A stretch of 64,000 nt of DNA from Planctomyces sp. SH-PL62 (lineage in GTDB: Bacteria; Planctomycetota; Planctomycetia; Planctomycetales; Planctomycetaceae), in NCBI GenBank assembly GCA_945893045.1, contig CAMDEA010000022.1:1-64000 (forward strand), given 5' to 3'. The notes beneath the pieces were generated by a model. It made no database searches. It was not told the origin of the DNA and saw nothing but the letters and a program-made list of their open reading frames with translations. Position numbers and translations under genes: made by a program. This document shows positions 1 through 8,532 of this stretch, piece after piece; position 1 is the stretch's first letter; each line of letters opens with the position of its first letter.

Positions 1-623
1 TCGACCTTTGTAGAGAGAATCGCATCGGACAGACACGATTCGTTGGCACCAAGACGCGCTCATTCTTCGGGGAGTCCCAGCGGATGCAGGCAGCGGGTTC
101 TCTATGACAGATTCCTTTCTCTCAATGCGAGAACCAATCCAACCAACTCTGTTCGCCGGCGAAATCGCCAGCGCGAGTTTCCGACTTCAGTTCTTTCGGC
201 CGATGCGGGCAAAACGAAACTCGTCGAACGCGCACAGACCGAAAACGAAGGCGACATGCTATCAAGACACCCTCCCTTATCCACAAAAAAAATCCTGTTG
301 CAGAAAATTTCCCGGAACTGGCAACACAACCAAATTTCTCGGAGCAGCGGCCATTGTTCGACGAAGAGTCCTTGTCGTCAACCGGGGAGATGAGAGATCG
401 ACGCTTCTCGCGCGCGGCTGAAACTCGCGCGCGAACATCGTCACGATGGGTGCGACCAATTCGACCATGCGGACAGCGTCGCTCAACGCATTCCGAGGAC
501 TCGTCACATCAGACGCGAGTTCTCAAATGAGGGAATGCCACTTCTCGCCATCGCCTAGCTCTCGGAGTCGGATGTGATCGCGGTGAAATCCCGACTCAGA
601 GAGTCAGGCTGCGAGCTTCGCAA
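1..623. other. No supported gene (window start)
   Basis: This stretch has only short overlapping open frames on both strands, none with a ribosome binding site, a recognisable motif or a plausible composition. I see no tRNA, hairpin terminator or long repeat. It may carry the upstream region of a gene outside the window or decayed sequence. Confidence 0.5.
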
Positions 624-1163
624 TCAGTTCCATTCCGCAGATTTCGGATTGAGCCTGCGAGACAGATCGAACTCGCGACGGATGCGATTCAACCCTTCGG
701 AACACAACTCAAATTCTTCGCTGAGATGCCGCAACACTGGGGCCTGCACGCGAGACTCGTCGTCTTCGGCGTAGCTGGCGGCGATCAAGTAGGACCGTTT
801 TCCCTGCTGGCAATAGTCCACCAGATGGTCCTTGCGGTCGGGAGCTTGCAGCTTCGGCAGATGTTCCGGGTACACGCCGCTAAAAAAGAGCGTGAAATCG
901 CCGACGTGGCGGTAAATTTCGCGTCGCGACCGAGCGGCTCGGTGTTCGGCCTCGGCGACCATGTCGACCACCTGAGTCAACCGATGCCCCGCGTCGTCGC
1001 GAATGCGATAGATGGTCTCTTGCCGCAAGAATCGCAGCAGCAATTCGACGAGATACTCAACGAGCGGCGGGTCGGCGACGCCCAGTTCCGCTTCAAACGT
1101 CTGTTCGGCCGCACCGGCAAACAGGCGGCGCAAGACATCTTCACCAGCGAGCAACGGAGCCAT
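624..1163 (-). CDS. Conserved hypothetical protein, 179 aa
   Basis: Function not recognised. The start is the ATG at 1163, preceded by AAGGAG at good spacing; the open frame runs further upstream, but those codons have low-complexity composition. The protein is soluble, charged and mostly predicted helical, with no signal peptide, membrane segment or cysteine motif. Two Arg/Glu-rich helices (about residues 45-95) and a Tyr/Asp-rich middle (about 95-130) are the visible features. A sigma-70-like promoter lies about 190 bp upstream in the gap behind the PQQ-like gene, so it is probably transcribed on its own. The frame and ribosome binding site make it real; no role can be assigned. Confidence 0.75.
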   Translation of the reverse strand: MAPLLAGEDVLRRLFAGAAEQTFEAELGVADPPLVEYLVELLLRFLRQETIYRIRDDAGHRLTQVVDMVAEAEHRAARSRREIYRHVGDFTLFFSGVYPEHLPKLQAPDRKDHLVDYCQQGKRSYLIAASYAEDDESRVQAPVLRHLSEEFELCSEGLNRIRREFDLSRRLNPKSAEWN

Positions 1164-1356
1164 TTTGGTCTCCTTACCCAGCGATCTGAGAGTACGCAGT
1201 CCAGTCGGGCTTCGCGCTCTGGTCGCTGGATTCAACCATCAACCTAAGAGAACGTTATTCACCGTGACTCGGCGACGAATCGTTCCGGTCGGACCTTTAC
1301 GAAATCGTCTCCCGCCATGTTGGAATCGGCCAGCGGTGCCGAGTAACGCGATTCCG

Positions 1357-1386
1357 ATTCTACGAGTTTGGGAAAATCGCGGTCAA
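1357..1386 (-). promoter_or_regulatory. Sigma-70-type promoter upstream of the 179-aa hypothetical gene
   Basis: On the minus strand: TTGACC, an 18-bp spacer, then TAGAAT. It lies just after the stop of the PQQ-like gene and reads into the hypothetical gene starting at 1163. The spacer and the bases around the -10 (CTCGTAGAATCG) closely match the promoter at 6672-6701. Confidence 0.6.
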
Positions 1387-1389
1387 AAG

Positions 1390-3435
1390 TCATTTCGGCA
1401 AAAGTTCACCGAGCACGGTCAGTTGCCCACCACGACCGAGCACCAGCGACTTTCCGAACGCGGCCAGATGCCCACCAGTCAGCCCCAGCGATGCCTTCAA
1501 CTCCAGTCGTCGCTTGATCCGCCCGGAGTTTGCGGAGACGACGATCAGTTCTTCGCGATTCGGCCACCAAACGTCGTCGTCAATCAAGACACCGCGACCG
1601 AACGACGAGCCTTTCGGGTCATCATGGCCGACGCGGCGATGAGGCCAAACGGGATCGCCGGTCGCCAAGCTCACTCCCCACAACGAGCGGCCCTGCACGA
1701 TCAATGTTCCGTCAGAGATCCCTAATACGAATTGAATCGGATCGGGCCACTCGCGCTGCCAGAGCAACAAGCCACTCTCCGCGTGAATCGCCAGCAGCAA
1801 GTCGGTGTCGAGCGGCGCGACGTACAGCACACCATCGTGATAAACCGGCGGTGTGTGTCCGTCGCGACGTCGGTCTCGCGACGACAAGGCGTTCTCCGAC
1901 GCATACGTTCGCAGCCACCGGATCGCACCTTCCTGCGCATCGAGTGCGGCGATCGCTCCGGCATCGGTCGAGAGGAACACGCTGTCCTCGGCCAGCGTCA
2001 GCCGCAAGTGGCTGGTTGAGTTCACCGCCTCGTCGGTTGCGGCCACCGTGATGCCGACCTTGCGATTCCACAACAGTCGCGCCGTGTCCGCGTCGAAGCA
2101 CACGACGTTGAGTTGTTCCTGAGGCAGACTCCGTCGCAGCGCCACGAACACTCGCTGCGAATCCACCGCAGGAGAACCTTCAAAACACCACGGGGCCGCA
2201 GCGCTGAGCAGGTCTTGCCGATCAATCTCTTCGGCGGCGACTCGCCAAACCAATTTGCCCTCGCCGCTGCCGATGTCCAGCCCGACCAGTTCGCTGTGCG
2301 AGTTCGTTTCCTGTTTCGCCTTGCCGGTGATGGGTGTCCCCAGCCGCGCATACAGCCGGTCGTTTTGAATTGTCAGCGAATGCGAAGCGCGGCCATTGAT
2401 CGGCAGCTTCGGCGGAACGGGATCGGCCAGTGAGTGAATGACCGCCGCGCGAACATCGTCCGAGTCTTCCGACCACTTCGGCCGACCGGTGGCCGAATCG
2501 AACGCGAAGACCGCTTCGCCATTCGTCGCGAACAGCGTGTTGCCGGCAACCACGGGCAAGATCTCTCCAAAATTCAGTGCCGCTGTTGGAGTTGGCAGAG
2601 TGACATCCCACTGCCGCCGATCGAACTGCAACATCGCGAATTCAGGCCGAGTTCGAGCCAGTCGGCTTTCCCGCAACTCAGACAACAATTCGATCAGGAC
2701 TCCGTCGCGTCCCGCTAAGCGACCGGTCGTGTCGCCATGCAAGCGGCGGAAGGCGAGCAACTCTTGATGGGCGCGATCCACATCACCCTCGAAGAGACTG
2801 CACAACACCAGATGAGCGCGGACCTGTGCGGCGTCATGCGACAAGTCAGGATGACGCAGCAGTCCCAGGCCGGCCGCCGTTCGCAGTGAGCCGGACGCTG
2901 GTAGCAGCATCTCCCAGTATGTTCGCGCGGCTGCGAAGTCCCCCTGCTCGAAGGACTGCTCGGCTAATCGCGCGAGCGCAATATCGGCGGATGAACTTGC
3001 GAATGATTGCCGGGCGATCCGCAGCCAAGCCGCTCGCTGTCGCGGCGGATCGGTGAGCGGCAGCCGCTCGGCATCGTCGAACCATTTTTTCGCGGTGGCG
3101 TTGGCTTGTCGGCGATACGCGGCCAAGCCGGCCGGAGGAAGCTGAGCCGCTTGGCACTGACAATACCGAGCCACGCTCACGTACCAGCCGGGCGCGACCG
3201 AGACGAGTTTGTCCGGCTTCTCGACTTGGGTCTGTCGCAACAGCGATGCGACCAGATCCCATTGCTTGTCGGCGATGAAGTCTTCGACGCTGGCCAGTCG
3301 CTTCACGACCGCGCTGTCGAGGTCGAGCGTCAGCGCTTCTTGACTGGGCCTCGTCGCCAACGGTTGAGCCAATAATGGCGAGGTCGCCGTCAGGACGATC
3401 AACAATCCGACGAATTGGCGGTGCGGCCATCTCAT
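1390..3435 (-). CDS. Exported PQQ-like beta-propeller protein, 681 aa
   Basis: Likely a periplasmic or cell-surface protein. Residues 1-22 form a signal peptide (MRWPHRQF followed by a hydrophobic run ending ...LLAQP). About residues 30-250 are helical and resemble TPR-type repeats; from about 290 onward the sequence shows blade motifs of PQQ-like/quinoprotein propellers (AVFAFDSATGRPKW, AIAALDAQEGAIRW, LLAIHAESGLLLW, SLATGDPVW). No PQQ-dehydrogenase catalytic domain is visible, so it is more likely a binding scaffold than an enzyme. The ATG at 3435 overlaps the stop of the 54-aa membrane protein upstream by four bases (ATGA), which fits translational coupling. The open frame upstream of 3435 is antisense to the ThiF-like gene and was not used. 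Confidence 0.85.
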   Translation of the reverse strand: MRWPHRQFVGLLIVLTATSPLLAQPLATRPSQEALTLDLDSAVVKRLASVEDFIADKQWDLVASLLRQTQVEKPDKLVSVAPGWYVSVARYCQCQAAQLPPAGLAAYRRQANATAKKWFDDAERLPLTDPPRQRAAWLRIARQSFASSSADIALARLAEQSFEQGDFAAARTYWEMLLPASGSLRTAAGLGLLRHPDLSHDAAQVRAHLVLCSLFEGDVDRAHQELLAFRRLHGDTTGRLAGRDGVLIELLSELRESRLARTRPEFAMLQFDRRQWDVTLPTPTAALNFGEILPVVAGNTLFATNGEAVFAFDSATGRPKWSEDSDDVRAAVIHSLADPVPPKLPINGRASHSLTIQNDRLYARLGTPITGKAKQETNSHSELVGLDIGSGEGKLVWRVAAEEIDRQDLLSAAAPWCFEGSPAVDSQRVFVALRRSLPQEQLNVVCFDADTARLLWNRKVGITVAATDEAVNSTSHLRLTLAEDSVFLSTDAGAIAALDAQEGAIRWLRTYASENALSSRDRRRDGHTPPVYHDGVLYVAPLDTDLLLAIHAESGLLLWQREWPDPIQFVLGISDGTLIVQGRSLWGVSLATGDPVWPHRRVGHDDPKGSSFGRGVLIDDDVWWPNREELIVVSANSGRIKRRLELKASLGLTGGHLAAFGKSLVLGRGGQLTVLGELLPK

Positions 3436-3596
3436 GATTCGCGCAGCCTTGTTCCAATCCAGAAGAGGACCATGCCGATCACCGTGCAAATCGGCATGAC
3501 GAGCAACTGAAACCCGAAGATGAGCTGATACACAATCAACAACGGCAGCCAGGCGAGTGCGAGGATCTGCAAAAAGATGCCCAGGTGATGTCGCAT
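3432..3596 (-). CDS. Small membrane protein, 54 aa
   Basis: A short gene with ATG at 3596 and TGA at 3432. After MRHHLG the protein is almost wholly hydrophobic with two possible membrane passes (about residues 7-24 and 26-48) and ends in TRLRES. The stop overlaps the start of the PQQ-like gene as ATGA. The coupling and the clean hydrophobic profile support a real gene, although no strong Shine-Dalgarno is seen. It could anchor or help export its partner; that is inference. Confidence 0.65.
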   Translation of the reverse strand: MRHHLGIFLQILALAWLPLLIVYQLIFGFQLLVMPICTVIGMVLFWIGTRLRES

Positions 3597-3736
3597 GGTG
3601 CGTCGCGCTGCGTTGGGAGCCGAATGGGGCGGCTTTATACTCCGCCGACCTTTGCGACGTCAGGCTCTGTACCGAACCGACGGGCATCGGCAGAGGAATG
3701 GGGCCAGAGGAATGGAACTCAGAAGAAAGCGGTTGC

Positions 3737-4786
3737 ATGACAACAGAATCTGACACGCTTGCGCGATACAGCCGCCAGATGCGATTTGCTCCGCTGGGCG
3801 AGGCGGGGCAGCGGCGGTTGTTGGCGAGCCGTGTGTTGCTCGTCGGCTGTGGAGCATTGGGTTCTGTGCTGGCTGAAACGCTGACGCGAGCGGGCGTCGG
3901 GCATCTACGGATTGTGGATCGCGATTTCGTCGAGACGACCAATTTGCAGCGGCAGGTCTTGTTCGATGAGGACGACGTCGCCGCTCAGATGCCGAAGTCC
4001 ATTGCCGCGGTCGAAAAACTGCGGCGGATCAATAGCGCGATCGAACTCGAAGCGGTCGTCGCCGATGTCGATTGCCACAACGTGCGCGAGTTGGCTCGCG
4101 ATGTGAATCTGATTCTCGACGGGACCGATAATTTCGAGACGCGATTTCTGGTCAACGATCTGTCGTTGGAAACCGGCATCCCCTGGGTGTATGGCGGATG
4201 TATCGGCAGTCACGGTCAAGTTCTCGCGGTGTTGCCCGGCCAGACGGCCTGCCTGCGATGCGTGATCGAATCACCTCCGGAGCCGGGGACGACTGAGACC
4301 TGCGAGACAGCGGGGATTCTCGGCCCGACGGTCAACGTGATCGCGTCCTGGCAAGCGATCCTCGCGATGAAAATCCTGGCGGGCCGACTGGAAGACGTGC
4401 CGCGTGTGTTGACCGTCATCGACTTATGGGACCACACGTTTCGGACGCTCGACGTCAGCGGTTTGCGCGCGAGCGGCCACTGCCCCGCCTGCCACGGGGG
4501 CGAGCGACTGTGGTTGTCGGGGCAGAGTGGTTCACGTTCGACCGTGCTGTGTGGCAGGAACTCGGTGCAGGTCGTGCCCAGTTCGCCGACTTCGTTGTCG
4601 CTCGATGAACTCGCGGTGAAGTGGCAGGGGCACGGAACGATCGCTCGGAACCCGTATCTCGCACGCCTGACACTGACCGGGGGCGAATTCGAGTTGACTG
4701 TCTTCCGCGATGGCCGCGCGATCGTGCGCGGCACACAAGAGATCGCCGCCGCGCGAGCGTTGTATGCTCGATACGTCGGTGGCTGA
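3737..4786 (+). CDS. thiF: ThiF/MoeB-family adenylyltransferase (E1-like), 349 aa
   Basis: An E1-like enzyme that adenylates the C-terminal Gly-Gly of a ThiS- or MoaD-type sulfur carrier. The nucleotide-binding loop is LVGCGALGS (near residue 35), followed by the IVDRDFVE and NLQRQ motifs of the family and the DGTDNFETR loop. The conserved cysteine is in TCETAGILGP. Two pairs, CLRC and CPAC, match the zinc-binding cysteines of MoeB/ThiF. The last 80 residues (CGRNSVQV to YARYVGG) match the C-terminal extension of Bacillus-type ThiF. ATG at 3737 is used because homology starts at once with LARYSRQMRF. No thiS, thiG or moaD gene is adjacent, so the partner carrier is unknown. It is divergent from the small-protein/PQQ operon. 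Confidence 0.88.
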   Translation: MTTESDTLARYSRQMRFAPLGEAGQRRLLASRVLLVGCGALGSVLAETLTRAGVGHLRIVDRDFVETTNLQRQVLFDEDDVAAQMPKSIAAVEKLRRINSAIELEAVVADVDCHNVRELARDVNLILDGTDNFETRFLVNDLSLETGIPWVYGGCIGSHGQVLAVLPGQTACLRCVIESPPEPGTTETCETAGILGPTVNVIASWQAILAMKILAGRLEDVPRVLTVIDLWDHTFRTLDVSGLRASGHCPACHGGERLWLSGQSGSRSTVLCGRNSVQVVPSSPTSLSLDELAVKWQGHGTIARNPYLARLTLTGGEFELTVFRDGRAIVRGTQEIAAARALYARYVGG

Positions 4787-4787
4787 C

Positions 4788-4873
4788 GCTCGTAGTGACC
4801 CGTTTCATCTGGTCTGATCTGTGGGTATGGAGCGCGGGCTCACTTCGACCGCATGAATGCGGTGACTACGAGC
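4788..4873. repeat. Nested palindromic element, GTAGTGACC family, copy 1
   Basis: The ends are inverted: GCTCGTAGTGACC at 4788-4800 and GGTGACTACGAGC at 4861-4873, with internal palindromes (GACCGCATGAATGCGGT). It fills the gap between two convergent genes (stops at 4786 and 4875). Related copies are at 10051-10127, 34716-34776 and 40912-40986. Confidence 0.85.
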
Positions 4874-4874
4874 C

Positions 4875-5021
4875 CTACCCCATCTGCCAGGCGTAGCTGT
4901 TCAGCTCCAGCACCAGCAGCGTGATGCCGGTGATGAGCGCGGCGACGGAGACGAACAACAGGCCCACGAACACATCCGGCGTGGCCTTGGCGGCGTTACT
5001 GTCCGAGCTTCGACGTGACAT
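4875..5021 (-). CDS. Small single-pass membrane protein, 48 aa
   Basis: A short frame from ATG at 5021 to TAG at 4875. Residues 1-15 are polar and basic (MSRRSSDSNAAK), residues 16-38 are a clear membrane helix, and the tail is ELNSYAWQMG. It overlaps the end of the coiled-coil membrane gene upstream by 26 bp, so it is the last gene of that operon. Function unknown; the overlap and the topology support it. Confidence 0.65.
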   Translation of the reverse strand: MSRRSSDSNAAKATPDVFVGLLFVSVAALITGITLLVLELNSYAWQMG

Positions 5022-5868
5022 TGTCTTCCCTTTCGATGATTCCATTCTTGGCTCGCAGGATCACGGCACCGACCGAGCGATCGGGCGTCACGTACACGAG
5101 CTTGATGTCTCCCAGGAACTTCGCGGCTTTATCGCCCGATTGTGAACGATAGACCGACAACTTGTGTCCTTCGCGCAAGCCATCGTCGCTGCCGATCGAA
5201 ATCTCGACCAAGTCCGAGCCACTGCGTCCGCCCCGTTTCGTTTCGAGCACTTTGCCATCCACAGCCGGAGGTGGTTCCAGAAGGCCGACGACCGCTTGCG
5301 GGTCCGTCGACAGGCCGGCCGCCGCGATAATTTTGAGATACAGGGCGAGGTCGCTGAGCAGTTTGGCGTGCTTGTCTTGCAGCGTCTTCTCGGCCACCTT
5401 CTGATTGAAGACGACGTCATCCGACGCTTGTAGTCGAGTGGTCTTCTCGTTGAGCAGCTTTTGCAGATTGTTGTTGATCTCACGTTGTTGCAGAGCCTCT
5501 TCACGGCGCTGCCGAGATTCCTCGACGGAAACTTTCGCCAATTCACGTTGCTCGTCACGCTCAATCCTGGCCGTGTTCGCTTCGTTTTCCGCAATCGCCG
5601 ACTTTTGCTTTTCCGAAACGAATTGCCCTTCGGCGGTGGCGGCTCGGTTTTGCTCGTTCTTGAAGTCGATTTCCATGCGTGTCTTGTAGGTCTTGTACTC
5701 CAATTCGATTTGGTCTTTCTCACCTTTGACCCTGGTGAGTTCCGCGTCCACGACTTCTTTGGCCGCCTTCCAGTTCTTCTGCGTGGAGAAGACCGCTCCC
5801 GCAAAGACCAGGAACATGATGCTCAACACGAGCTGCAAACCGACGAGCACTTTTCCGAGAAATGACAT
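4996..5868 (-). CDS. Membrane-anchored coiled-coil protein, 290 aa
   Basis: No family recognised. A membrane anchor lies at about residues 8-28 (LVGLQLVLSIMFLVFAGAVF), followed by a long heptad-rich coiled coil (about 35-165) dense in Glu, Lys, Gln and Arg. Residues 175-210 form a linker with an LEPPPAVDGK segment, and about 212-285 make a small beta-rich domain (ISIGSDDGLREGHKLSVYR), similar in pattern to small C-terminal beta domains of envelope proteins. It probably spans from the membrane into the periplasm. It is the middle gene of a minus-strand operon: the 224-aa coiled-coil protein ends 32 bp upstream and the 48-aa membrane protein overlaps its end. A structural or envelope role is inferred. 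Confidence 0.75.
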   Translation of the reverse strand: MSFLGKVLVGLQLVLSIMFLVFAGAVFSTQKNWKAAKEVVDAELTRVKGEKDQIELEYKTYKTRMEIDFKNEQNRAATAEGQFVSEKQKSAIAENEANTARIERDEQRELAKVSVEESRQRREEALQQREINNNLQKLLNEKTTRLQASDDVVFNQKVAEKTLQDKHAKLLSDLALYLKIIAAAGLSTDPQAVVGLLEPPPAVDGKVLETKRGGRSGSDLVEISIGSDDGLREGHKLSVYRSQSGDKAAKFLGDIKLVYVTPDRSVGAVILRAKNGIIEREDNVTSKLGQ

Positions 5869-5900
5869 GTCACGACCCCCCAGTCGTCATCGCGCCACGA

Positions 5901-6575
5901 TTAGTCTTCGTAGGGCGACTTTAGTTGAACGTGGCGGCGTTGCAGGCGAGCCAACACACCGCGCAAGCGGCTCAGTTCATCCTGCAAGCGTTTCTTTTGT
6001 TCGAGGGACTGGAATTGATCGACTTCCAGTTCCTCCAAGTGATTTCGCAGTCGAGCCACATCTTCGCGACGCAACTTGCCCTCTTCCCAAACCTTCAGAG
6101 CGTCTTGCCCAATCTTATCCCCTTCGACGGACAAGTCGGCAATCGTCTTGGCCAACTTATCGAATTCTTGTTTCAACTCTTCTTCGCGAATTTCAATCGC
6201 CTTGAGATCCTGCTTCTGGTGAGCCTTGATCTCCTCTTGCCTCTCTTTGATTTTTACCGGATTTGTTTCCGGCCTGGCTTCCAGATTCTGAATCTTGTCG
6301 TTGAGCTGCGTGATCTCATGCGTGTACGCGGCCAGAATGACTTCGGGCAGCAATTTCGATCCCGCCTTCACCGGCTCCAGTGTGACCTTGTTCTTGACCG
6401 TATAAGTGGGCCGACCTTTATCAGCGGGGACTTTCTCGACGAAATAGTTTTCCAAGCCGGCCGCTTCTCCCTCCCAGTTTGTACCGGCGATCCCCGCCGA
6501 GAACGAGAAGCCGAGAAACGCGACGCTCAGAAACGTGGTCAGGACCACAAACACTTTGCCGAGGTTGTTCTTCAT
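5901..6575 (-). CDS. Exported or anchored coiled-coil protein, 224 aa
   Basis: First gene of the operon running to 4875. ATG at 6575 begins a hydrophobic segment (MKNNLGKVFVVLTTFLSV) typical of a signal anchor; the open frame upstream of it is not protein-like. Residues about 35-95 form a small domain containing LENYFVEKVPADKG, and about 95-215 form a coiled coil with many Glu, Lys and Gln residues. Its architecture mirrors the next gene (anchor plus coiled coil), so the two may pair through their coils. A strong sigma-70-like promoter lies about 97 bp upstream. Function unknown. Confidence 0.75.
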   Translation of the reverse strand: MKNNLGKVFVVLTTFLSVAFLGFSFSAGIAGTNWEGEAAGLENYFVEKVPADKGRPTYTVKNKVTLEPVKAGSKLLPEVILAAYTHEITQLNDKIQNLEARPETNPVKIKERQEEIKAHQKQDLKAIEIREEELKQEFDKLAKTIADLSVEGDKIGQDALKVWEEGKLRREDVARLRNHLEELEVDQFQSLEQKKRLQDELSRLRGVLARLQRRHVQLKSPYED

Positions 6576-7006
6576 CAAATTCACCCTTCGTGGCAGCGTC
6601 CTTGCATCGCGGCGTCCGACGGACGGAATGTCCGAAAACGGAACGCTCGCAACAGCCACCAATTCGGGGCGATTCTACGAGTGCCGGAAAAATCGTGTCA
6701 AACTGACTTTTCCGAGGCTCAGCGATTGGCGTGGCCTTTCGCCTTGAGAACATCGAACCGCGCCACCCGGCAACCACAGACTCCGCTTGGGGAATCCAGG
6801 CAGAGTCGCCGGTGACTGCCGTCGCGCACGGTCGTGTGTGGCGTGCCAAGCCTGCCGATCGTGGCGACGCTGCGAGTTGAACCAGTCCGAGCGGTCGATA
6901 GAGTGCCTTCCCCGAAGTGGACTAGGCGAGCGGGGCGGCGTCAGCCCAATGGCACTCACTTTGGCGTCAATGTCGCAGGCACATTCCACGACGAAAGACC
7001 TCTTCG
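6576..7006. other. Divergent intergenic region
   Basis: This 431-bp region separates the minus-strand coiled-coil operon from the plus-strand beta-helix gene. It contains the minus-strand promoter at 6672-6701. I see no small gene, terminator or repeat in the remainder, and no convincing promoter for the plus-strand gene. Confidence 0.5.
6672..6701 (-). promoter_or_regulatory. Sigma-70-type promoter of the coiled-coil operon
   Basis: On the minus strand: a perfect -35 TTGACA, 18-bp spacer and -10 TAGAAT, about 97 bp before the ATG at 6575. The sequence around the -10 (CTCGTAGAATCG) is shared with the promoter at 1357-1386. Confidence 0.7.
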
Positions 7007-8422
7007 ATGAGCAACGTTCGAGACTTCGGCGCAGCCGGTAACGGCCAGACAGACGACACCGAAGCCATCCAGCACGCACTGGCTGATGGCGGTGGGCAAA
7101 TCGAATTTCCTCGCGGCGACTATCGCATCACGAAGCCGATCGTCGTTGATCTCGCCAAGCTGGGCCGCACGTCGATCAACGGCAGCGGCGGGACGGCGAA
7201 GATCATTATGGCCGGCAAGGGGCCGGCGTTCTTCTTTGCCGGCTCGCATGACAAGAGCGCCGATCCCAAAGGCTTCAAGCCGGAGATCTGGCAGCGCGAG
7301 CGGATGCCGCTGCTCAGCGACATCGAGATCACTGGCGAGCATCCTGAAGCGGACGGCGTCCGGCTGGAAGGGGTCATGCAGCCGACACTAGCCGGCGTCT
7401 TGATCCGCAAAGTGCGTAACGGAGTCCACGTCACGCGGCGGTCGCGCAACGTCCTCATCAGTCATTGCCACATCTACCAGAACACCGGCATCGGAGTGTT
7501 CCTCGACCACTGCAATCTGCATCAGACCATCATCACCGGCAGCCACATCAGCTATTGCCGGCTGGGAGGCATCCGCATTCAAGGAGGCGAGATTCGCAAC
7601 TTCCAAGTGACTGGCAACGACATCGAATACAACAACAACGCCGCGTTCGGAGTTCCCGATGCCGACGGCGAACCGACCGCCGAGATTTACATCGCCGTCG
7701 AAGACGGCACCGTCCGCGAAGGGACGATTTGCAGCAACACGCTCCAAGCGACCTACAGCCCCAACGGCGCGAACATCCGCTTCATCGGCAGCGGCACGAA
7801 GGGGAATCACCGCGCCGGCATGTGGACCATCGCCGGCAATTTGATCGGCAGCCAGGCGACCAACATTCATCTGACGTCGGCGTTGGGCTTCGCAATCTCC
7901 GGCAACTACATCTATAGCGGACACGAGCGGAACATCGTCATCGAAGGCTCGCGCAGCATCGCCATCGGAGCCAACACGCTCGGCCACAATCCCGACTACG
8001 GAGACAAGGAACTCTCGACCGGCATTCGCTTCGTCGATTGCGAGGACTGCACGGTCACGGGGCTGATCATCCAAGACGCCCTCGCCGGGCAGAACACAGT
8101 CAACGGAGCGATCGCGAATAAGAAAGACGGATTGATCGAACTCATCCGCTGCCGCCGCATGAATCTCACCGGCTGCCAAATTTTTGAGGGCACACCGAAT
8201 GGGCTCGTGCTGGAGGACTGCGCGGACACACTCATCTCCGGATGCACGGTGCTCGATCGCCGCTCACCGAGTTTGATGGAACACGCGATCGTCTGGCGCG
8301 ACTCCGCCAAGCCAACGACCGGCAATCTGATTCATGGCTGCCGCATCGGTTCCGGCAGCCAAGGAAACCTGAACGGTACGAATCGCGCGGGAATCCGCGT
8401 GTCCGAGAACGTGTTGGACTGA
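7007..8422 (+). CDS. Right-handed parallel beta-helix protein (pectate lyase superfamily), 471 aa
   Basis: The N-terminus VRDFGAAGNGQTDDTEAIQ is the typical opening of the pectate lyase 3/polygalacturonase-like superfamily. From about residue 100 to the end there are repeated coils rich in G, N and I with the pattern of a right-handed beta helix (for example VLISHCHIYQNTGIGVFLD, FAISGNYIYSGHERNIVIEG). Such proteins bind or cleave polysaccharides; no catalytic set can be assigned here. There is no obvious signal peptide after the ATG at 7007 and the Shine-Dalgarno is weak, so an exported form with a different start cannot be excluded. It is followed by a palindromic repeat pair and the YbaK-like gene. 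Confidence 0.8.
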   Translation: MSNVRDFGAAGNGQTDDTEAIQHALADGGGQIEFPRGDYRITKPIVVDLAKLGRTSINGSGGTAKIIMAGKGPAFFFAGSHDKSADPKGFKPEIWQRERMPLLSDIEITGEHPEADGVRLEGVMQPTLAGVLIRKVRNGVHVTRRSRNVLISHCHIYQNTGIGVFLDHCNLHQTIITGSHISYCRLGGIRIQGGEIRNFQVTGNDIEYNNNAAFGVPDADGEPTAEIYIAVEDGTVREGTICSNTLQATYSPNGANIRFIGSGTKGNHRAGMWTIAGNLIGSQATNIHLTSALGFAISGNYIYSGHERNIVIEGSRSIAIGANTLGHNPDYGDKELSTGIRFVDCEDCTVTGLIIQDALAGQNTVNGAIANKKDGLIELIRCRRMNLTGCQIFEGTPNGLVLEDCADTLISGCTVLDRRSPSLMEHAIVWRDSAKPTTGNLIHGCRIGSGSQGNLNGTNRAGIRVSENVLD

Positions 8423-8423
8423 T

Positions 8424-8532
8424 CGTGGGGCAGGTTTTCAACCTGCCCGTCCGCCGTACAACCAATTTTGAGTTTTGACTGAGGAATCACGGATGGAAAC
8501 TTTGGCCGGGCAGGTTGAAAACCTGCCCCACG
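8424..8532. repeat. Paired palindrome, GGGCAGGTTTTCAACCTGCCC family, copy 1
   Basis: Two hairpins (8425-8448 and about 8507-8531) in opposite orientation make a larger palindrome: it opens with CGTGGGGCAGG and ends with CCTGCCCCACG. Its right half encodes residues of the YbaK-like protein (GQVENLPH). The same family lies inside the E2 gene at 55871-55929. Confidence 0.85.

Noticed and set aside
1-623. Overlapping short frames on both strands (up to about 115 codons)
   Set aside because: No start signal, motif or plausible composition; treated as non-coding.
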